Source of the DNA: Melioribacteraceae bacterium
Lineage (GTDB): Bacteria; Bacteroidota; Ignavibacteria; Ignavibacteriales; Melioribacteraceae
Assembly: GCA_015493615.1 (NCBI GenBank)
Contig: WGCV01000044.1
Coordinates: forward strand, 22,376-86,375
Direction: 5' to 3'
DNA length: 64,000 nucleotides
Under the pieces are notes generated by a model. The model made no database searches. It was not told the origin of the DNA and was given only the letters and a program-made list of their open reading frames with translations. Positions 58,893 to 64,000 of this stretch are shown here, piece after piece; positions within the stretch are counted from its first letter, which is position 1; each line of letters starts with the position of its first letter. A program made the position numbers and the translations under genes.

Positions 58893-58938
58893 AAGACTGT
58901 TCGGAATACTAAACTTTTTTCGGACAGTCTTTTTTTTT
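58893..58938 (+). terminator. Rho-independent terminator of the cobalamin operon
   Basis: AAGACTGTTCGGAA pairs with TTTCGGACAGTCTT, followed by a run of T. It begins 17 nt after the stop of the last operon gene and separates it from the cytochrome gene. Confidence 0.85.
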
Positions 58939-59084
58939 ATACTCCTCAAATCTCAAAAAATTGTCGGCAAAAATAAAATTTGGGCTTTCAAACTTGATTT
59001 TTTAAAATTGTTTGAAATGTTATTAAAAAAAAGATATTTTGTATAAGATTAACTAACTAAAAGTAAAACATAAGCGGAGGCGCT

Positions 59085-60326
59085 ATGAGAAAACTATTTA
59101 TAGTTGCATTTTTTACATTTTTTGCCTTCTCCCAAATTTCTACGGCTCAGAATTGCGTTGACTGCCACAAAAAAGTTACTCCTAATGTAGTGAAAGATTG
59201 GCAGCACAGCAAGCATTTTAAGAATGATGTTGACTGCGCTACTTGCCACGGCGACGAACACACAACCATGACAGACTACATGAAAGCAGAACTTCCCACA
59301 TACGAAACTTGCGGAAACTGCCATGAGAAACAGACTTCGGAGTTTCTTGCCGGAAAGCACTCCAAAGGTTGGGGAACTTTAATGGCAATGCCTACAATTC
59401 ACATGCAGCCATCTCCTTTAATCGAAGGGGAAAAAGGATGCGGCTCTTGCCACAAAATAGGGATTAAATCCGACAAAGAACTTGCAAGACTTAGAAAAGA
59501 AGGTTCGAGATACGGACACGCTTCTTGCGACGCATGCCATACACGCCACACTTTTTCGGTTAAGGAAGCAAAACAGCCGCAAGCTTGTATGACTTGCCAC
59601 ATGGGTTTTGACCATCCGCAGTGGGAAATGTACACATCCTCGAAACACGGCGTTAGATTTTTACTGAAACAAACAGGCGCATTACCTGCCGATACTCCAG
59701 CTCCGACTTGTCAGGATTGCCACATGCAGAACGGTAATCACAATGTGCGCACAGCATGGGGATTCCTCGCCGTCAGACTTCCGTTACCCAAAGACAATCC
59801 ACAGTGGGCTAACGATCGCGTAACAATTTTGAAAGCTCTCGGCGTTTTAGATCCGCAAGGCAAACCGACTCCCCTACTTGCAGTAGTAAAAGCGGCAGAC
59901 TTAGCGAGATTAACTCAGGAAGATTGGCAGAAAGAAAGAGACAAGATGCTTAATACTTGTACGCAATGTCATTCAAGAAATTTCGCCAAAGGCGAACTTG
60001 AAAAAGGCGATCAGATGATTCAGAAAGCCGACAGTTTAATGGCAGCCGCAATCAATGTTGTAGCCGGATTATACAAAGACGGCACAATCAAAAACAAAGG
60101 CGTCGAGTATCCTCAGCTTCTTACATTCCACGACGCCCCGACCGTTGTAGAACAGAAACTCTTCGTTATGTTCCTGGAACATCGTATGAGAACTTTCCAA
60201 GGCACATTCCATGCAAGTCCCGATTACGCTTTATGGTACGGCTGGAGTGAAATGGTAAGAGACCTTACTGAAATTAAAGAACTCGCCGAACAGATGAGAT
60301 TAAATAAGAAAATCGAAAAGATGTAA
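59085..60326 (+). CDS. Octaheme cytochrome c, hydroxylamine oxidoreductase (HAO) family
   Basis: 413 aa. A signal peptide ends STAQ. Eight CxxCH heme motifs are present: CVDCH, CATCH, CGNCH, CGSCH, CDACH, CMTCH, CQDCH and CTQCH. The segment CMTCHMGFDHPQWEMYTSSKHG followed by CQDCHMQNGNHNVRTAWGF is the signature of HAO-family octaheme proteins, as is the C-terminal FHASPDYALWYGWSEM. In ammonia oxidizers HAO oxidises hydroxylamine via a tyrosine cross-linked heme; related proteins without the cross-link reduce nitrite or hydroxylamine. The cross-link cannot be decided here, but a reductive role is more likely in a fermentative or anaerobic bacterium (inference). AGCGGAGG precedes the ATG. No other nitrogen-cycle gene is adjacent. 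Confidence 0.85.
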   Translation: MRKLFIVAFFTFFAFSQISTAQNCVDCHKKVTPNVVKDWQHSKHFKNDVDCATCHGDEHTTMTDYMKAELPTYETCGNCHEKQTSEFLAGKHSKGWGTLMAMPTIHMQPSPLIEGEKGCGSCHKIGIKSDKELARLRKEGSRYGHASCDACHTRHTFSVKEAKQPQACMTCHMGFDHPQWEMYTSSKHGVRFLLKQTGALPADTPAPTCQDCHMQNGNHNVRTAWGFLAVRLPLPKDNPQWANDRVTILKALGVLDPQGKPTPLLAVVKAADLARLTQEDWQKERDKMLNTCTQCHSRNFAKGELEKGDQMIQKADSLMAAAINVVAGLYKDGTIKNKGVEYPQLLTFHDAPTVVEQKLFVMFLEHRMRTFQGTFHASPDYALWYGWSEMVRDLTEIKELAEQMRLNKKIEKM

Positions 60327-60348
60327 ATTTAATTTCAGCTTTTATTTT

Positions 60349-60379
60349 AGCCGGAGCAGTTAATGTTCCGGCTTTTTTA
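60349..60379 (+). terminator. Rho-independent terminator of the octaheme cytochrome gene
   Basis: AGCCGGAGC pairs with GTTCCGGCT around AGTTAAT, followed by TTTTT. It begins 23 nt after the cytochrome stop codon. Confidence 0.85.
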
Positions 60380-60447
60380 TTTTATTGATTCTAAATTTTA
60401 TTATGCTTTAGTTTCCCGGTATAAAAAGAATTTTATCGGAGAACAGA

Positions 60448-61398
60448 ATGATTTTCGGACCGGTTCCTTCACGTCGATTAGGCATGAGTTTGGGAGTGAA
60501 TAATATCCCGCCGAAGGAATGTTCATACACGTGAGTTTACTGCCAGTTAGGCAATACGTTAAAATTATCCCACATCAGAAAAGAATATTATTCCACAGTA
60601 CAAATCGTTAATGCTGTTAAGGAACATATTGTAAAATTAGGCGACTCGGTTAAAATTGATTACATCACATTTGTCCCTGATGGCGAACCGACTCTCGATA
60701 TTAACTTGGGAAAAACAATCCGAGCGCTTAAAGATTTGGGAATACCAATCGCGGTAATTACAAACTCATCTCTTATTGACATTAAAGAAGTCAGAAACGA
60801 ACTGAGCGCGGCAGATTGGGTTTCCGTAAAAGTTGACGCCGTTGATAAACAGATTTGGCATAAGGTTGACAGACCTCACGGCAGCTTGGACTTGGATAAA
60901 ATATTAAACGGGCTATTGGAATTTTCCGGAAAGTTTAAGGGAAACCTCGTAACCGAAACAATGCTTGTAAAGGGCATTAACGACACCGAGGAAAATTTCT
61001 GTCAGGTTTCCGCTTTTTTAAAAAAATTAAATCCCGCCAACGCGTATATAACAATACCGACAAGACCTCCGGCGGTTGAAAGCGTACTACCGCCGGAAAT
61101 AAAGGAGCTTAACAACGCATACCAAATTTTCAAAGAGTACAACTTGGATGTCGAGCTAATCACGGGTTACGAAGGAAACGCCTTCTCATCAACCGGCGAC
61201 TTTGCCGAAGACTTGCTGAATATAACCGCCGTTCATCCCATGCGGGAAGAAGCGGTAATTGAACTGATGAAAAAAGAAAATTCAGACGAAGAGGTTTTAA
61301 ACAAGCTGCTAAAATCCAACCGGTTGATTAAGAGTGAATACAACGGCAAGACTTATTATCTGAGAAACTTAAAGTTCGAGAGAGCAAATTCCCATTAA
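60448..61398 (+). pseudogene. Radical SAM enzyme gene with one in-frame TGA at a cluster cysteine
   Basis: 316 codons in a single frame from ATG 60448, broken only by TGA at codon 29 (60532-60534). The N-terminus MIFGPVPSRRLGMSLGVNN and IPPKECSYT-*-VYCQLGN match COG0731-type radical SAM proteins, whose cluster motif CxxxCxxC would be Cys25, codon 29 and Cys32. The TGA therefore falls exactly on the second cluster Cys. The rest is intact (TFVPDGEPTLDI, AVITNSSLI, TIPTRPPA). Either a one-base TGC/TGT-to-TGA mutation (or sequencing error) has inactivated the gene, or the codon is read as selenocysteine. I find no convincing SECIS hairpin at the usual distance, so I list it as a probable pseudogene. 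TGA serves as a normal stop elsewhere in the window. Confidence 0.75.
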
Positions 61399-61432
61399 CT
61401 AAAAAGGAAATTTGTTCTCTGCTAACTCTGCT

Positions 61433-63607
61433 CTAATCAATCTTTATCCTTACGGCGATGTTTCCGACAATACCGTCAATCGGCATATAGATATCTTTGA
61501 ATGACGGATTGGTTACTATCCCTTCCACAATTTTTTCATACTTGCTCTGGCGTTCATTCGTCAAATTTTCAACATTTAGAATAACGGAAAAATTCGAGAA
61601 ATATTTTTCAAACATAACGCCGAACAGCCAATACGCCCTTGAATAATCTTCCGATTCAAGATATTGCTTTCCGGTATAAAAAGCTTCGACGCCTGTTCTC
61701 CAGCTCCCTTCCTCCTCATAAGTTAATGTAAGATTCAATTTATTCCGCGGTGTAAAAAACAACGGTTTTGTTTCTTCCTCAACTGTTTTGGTAACATCGG
61801 TAAAAGAATAATCGGCAAAAAATTCAAGCTCGTCCAAAGCAAGATAAAGGTTTGTATCAAACCCCTTACTCTTAAGGGTAGCGCCGTTATAAAACAATAA
61901 CGAAGGATGATCGTTCGGATCGGCGGGTTTTATGGCAAGCGAATTGCCGACCTCCGCATAGTAAAAGGACTGATTAATCTTCATCACAAACTCATCTATA
62001 ATCAGCTTGTAATTAAAATCTAAATTAATTCCGTTAGCAGTCTCCCGTGCAATTTTTCCGTCCGGCGCCAGCTTGTGCCCTATAATTGCTTGCGGGTCAA
62101 TCTCAATATCAAAAACAGTCGGGACTTTATATCCCGAGCCAAAAGAAACACGGGTTAAGAAATTATCGGTTAACTTATACATCAATGAAACATGCGGTAA
62201 ATATACATGAGAATAATTCTTCATTAAATCTACTCTCAAAGCTGGCTGGACAATAAACTTCTTGGAAATTTCCCAATCGTCCTGAGCAAAGAAACCCCAA
62301 ATGGAATTATCAAAATTGTAGATGTCGTATCTCGGTACATCTGTTTCTTCAAAATAATTTTTGGAATAATTAATTCCCGCGACAACTTTATGAGCGCCGA
62401 TTCCCTTCAGTAAAGACAATTCGGAAAAACCGGTCAGATTTTTCCCGGAAAAATGAATCTCCGAAAACGAACTGTTACGATTATAATATGAAAAATTACT
62501 GTTGAAGTTAATTTCGGAATTTTCGCTGAGGCGTCTTTTGTATTTAAGCAAAGCGCCATATCTGTTCGATTTTTCCCTTTCAAAATAAGGATGTGCCGAA
62601 CTGCTCCCGTTTTTAACAGCGTAAATATCTCCGCCAAGCCTGTTTTCATAAAAGGTATTCAGTCCGAATTCCAGATTAGATTTTTTATCAATTGTCCAAA
62701 AGATTTTAGGCGCAATATGGAATTGTGTAAACGCGGGAATATCGGTAAAACCGTTTCCTGCAACATCAACAGGGCTTTGATTGCTGAAGGACGTCAGAAC
62801 AGTTACTCCCAAGTTATTAAATTTATTGGAGTAAAACGAACTTAAATCGGTTCCCTTCCTGCTTGTGCGATTCAGCAAAAGCTCAAGTCCGCCGTTTGCA
62901 GAGGGCTTGCGGGTTACAAGATTTACAAATCCCGCTACAGCACCGTTACCGTAAAAAACCGAAGATGGTCCTTTAACCACTTCAACTTGCTCTAAATCCA
63001 AAGGTGGAATCTGCAGAAGCGTCAGTCCCGATGATAGCGTAGCCGGAGCGGGCATACCGTCAACGCAAAGCTGCGTATATTGTCCCGGAAGTCCCTGCAG
63101 TCTGAAACTGACCGTTCCCGATACTTGTGATAACTGCCGAACCATTACACCGCTGGTTTCACTAAGGAGTTTGGAAATATTCCCGGGACGGATTCCGATT
63201 TCCTCGTTTACTTCATCCAGTCCGAGGACTTCAACTTTTATAGGTGAATCGTCGGCAACGCCGTTGGTTCTCGTTGAAGTAATAATTACTTGATCGGATT
63301 TTATTGCTTTCGGAGCGAGAAATATCTTAATGTTTTTAACTCTGTTTTTGCCGGTAAATTTAACGCTGATTTTTTTGGATTTATAACCCACATAAGAAAC
63401 GGTTAATACAAAACTTCCCGAAGGAATGTTGCCGAGTGTTACCTTACCGTTTACGTCAGTAGCCCCGCCGGTTTGAAGTTCCGCCAAAAAGACATTTGCG
63501 CCGATAAGCGGAGAATGGTTCACTGAATCAGCGACAGTAACAAAAATTTTATTTTGGGAAAATAATGTTGTAGAGAAAAGCACCAGAATCAAAAAAATAT
63601 TTTTCAT
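61433..63607 (-). CDS. TonB-dependent outer-membrane receptor
   Basis: 724 aa. A signal peptide ends LFSQ. A carboxypeptidase-regulatory-like domain (about 20-100, IFVTVADSVNHSPLIGANVFL and VLTVSYVGYKSKKISV), a plug (about 118-225, GVMVRQLSQVSGTVSFRLQGLPGQYTQLCVDG and GNGAVAGFVNLVTRKPS) and a barrel ending NIAVRIKID follow. The plug with FRLQGLPGQYTQLCVDGMP is the form found in siderophore, heme and vitamin receptors rather than in SusC proteins. It converges on the radical SAM gene with a 34-nt gap. The ligand is unknown. Confidence 0.88.
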   Translation of the reverse strand: MKNIFLILVLFSTTLFSQNKIFVTVADSVNHSPLIGANVFLAELQTGGATDVNGKVTLGNIPSGSFVLTVSYVGYKSKKISVKFTGKNRVKNIKIFLAPKAIKSDQVIITSTRTNGVADDSPIKVEVLGLDEVNEEIGIRPGNISKLLSETSGVMVRQLSQVSGTVSFRLQGLPGQYTQLCVDGMPAPATLSSGLTLLQIPPLDLEQVEVVKGPSSVFYGNGAVAGFVNLVTRKPSANGGLELLLNRTSRKGTDLSSFYSNKFNNLGVTVLTSFSNQSPVDVAGNGFTDIPAFTQFHIAPKIFWTIDKKSNLEFGLNTFYENRLGGDIYAVKNGSSSAHPYFEREKSNRYGALLKYKRRLSENSEINFNSNFSYYNRNSSFSEIHFSGKNLTGFSELSLLKGIGAHKVVAGINYSKNYFEETDVPRYDIYNFDNSIWGFFAQDDWEISKKFIVQPALRVDLMKNYSHVYLPHVSLMYKLTDNFLTRVSFGSGYKVPTVFDIEIDPQAIIGHKLAPDGKIARETANGINLDFNYKLIIDEFVMKINQSFYYAEVGNSLAIKPADPNDHPSLLFYNGATLKSKGFDTNLYLALDELEFFADYSFTDVTKTVEEETKPLFFTPRNKLNLTLTYEEEGSWRTGVEAFYTGKQYLESEDYSRAYWLFGVMFEKYFSNFSVILNVENLTNERQSKYEKIVEGIVTNPSFKDIYMPIDGIVGNIAVRIKID

Positions 63608-64000
63608 TTTTACCTTCTGAAAAAAATTTGAAAAATGAAAAATAATAAAAACGGGCTTAGCATCCTTAAAGGATTCAATTAAAATCTCTGTTTTTTAGTC
63701 TAAAATTATCAATAAAAAAATTTTTATCCCAAAATTGTCATTAGAATTTTTTCTAATCTAAAATTTTTAAGAAAAATACTATTTTTTGTAACGTAGATTG
63801 CTTGCAATCTGCGAAAAAATAGCATAATGCTAAATTGCAGCCACAGATTAACCGTTCGCAAGCTCACTAATCAATCTGCGCTACAAATAGAACGAGTAAG
63901 ATTTTCTTACATGGTTTTTTGTCTAAAATTAACAGCTTGGCAGTTAGTTAACCTGTTGTTCTTTAATAACTTAAGTCAACTTTTTCCTAATGGCAGTCAT
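63608..64000. repeat. Upstream region with GATTGC-family repeat, copy 3
   Basis: 393 bp. The repeat at about 63727-63847 has AAAATTGTCATTAGAA, TTTTTGTAACGTAGATTGC and TTGCAATCTGCGAAAAAATA, as in 29451-29520 and 35908-36000. A half copy of the palindrome (CAATCTGCG) recurs at 63872. The receptor promoter must lie here but is not evident. No riboswitch is visible, and no gene is present up to the window end. Confidence 0.55.

Noticed and set aside
60535..60570. SECIS-like hairpin TGCC-AGTTA-GGCA after the TGA of the radical SAM gene
   Set aside because: The loop is only about 10 nt from the TGA and the lower stem has mismatches, which does not fit bacterial SECIS geometry well. Not listed as a feature.

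Overview
The window is AT-rich and reads as a chromosomal segment of a Bacteroidota/Ignavibacteria-type bacterium (relatives such as Ignavibacterium or Melioribacter). The main evidence is the set of secreted proteins ending in type IX secretion (T9SS) sorting domains with the FQNYPNPFNP signature, the several TonB-dependent receptors with N-terminal carboxypeptidase-regulatory-like domains, and gene versions typical of that group. This placement is inferred from protein character; no rRNA gene is present.

Layout. 0-8 kb (minus): a PpiC-type foldase lipoprotein, a TonB-dependent receptor and a very large T9SS-exported protein. 8-10.2 kb (plus): RNase HIII and 6-phosphofructokinase. 10.2-11 kb: tRNA-Asp followed by an islet in which a small GIY-YIG nuclease gene sits between two altered copies of the tRNA 3' end, with a decayed second nuclease copy after it. 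11-30 kb: housekeeping and repair genes (cupin protein, RdgB, UvrA, LigA, RsmB, RodZ-like), an AbiE-type toxin-antitoxin pair, a symporter/STAS/DUF6913-like group, a hybrid sensor kinase and a NatAB-like exporter. 29.5-36 kb (minus): murI-glnD and a queC-queF-tpl unit. 36-38.5 kb: another TonB-dependent receptor.

38.5-52.4 kb is an accessory cell-surface locus. It holds three T9SS cargo proteins (a choice-of-anchor/Ig-like giant, a parallel beta-helix protein, and a 14-repeat FG-GAP double propeller), a lipoprotein, an unknown 266-aa protein and a membrane-spanning TPR-AraC regulator. Three transcription units here share an identical promoter layout: GTTGT-N3-TAATTCCGAATTC-N14-TTGATT-N17-TATA(A/G)T. 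This looks like a small dedicated regulon, most simply controlled by the embedded regulator. The three cargo sorting domains also carry an in-frame 28-bp perfect palindrome.

52.6-58.9 kb (plus) is a cobalamin-riboswitch operon: a T9SS-anchored surface protein, a BtuB-like receptor, a propeller lipoprotein and a second T9SS-exported propeller. It resembles a BtuG/BtuB-style B12 uptake system with T9SS-delivered parts. A MITE-like repeat inserted in this operon supplies the start codon and N-terminus of the propeller lipoprotein. 59-64 kb: an octaheme HAO-family cytochrome, a radical SAM gene whose second cluster cysteine is an in-frame TGA, and a further TonB-dependent receptor. Several dispersed short repeat families fill the gaps between genes.
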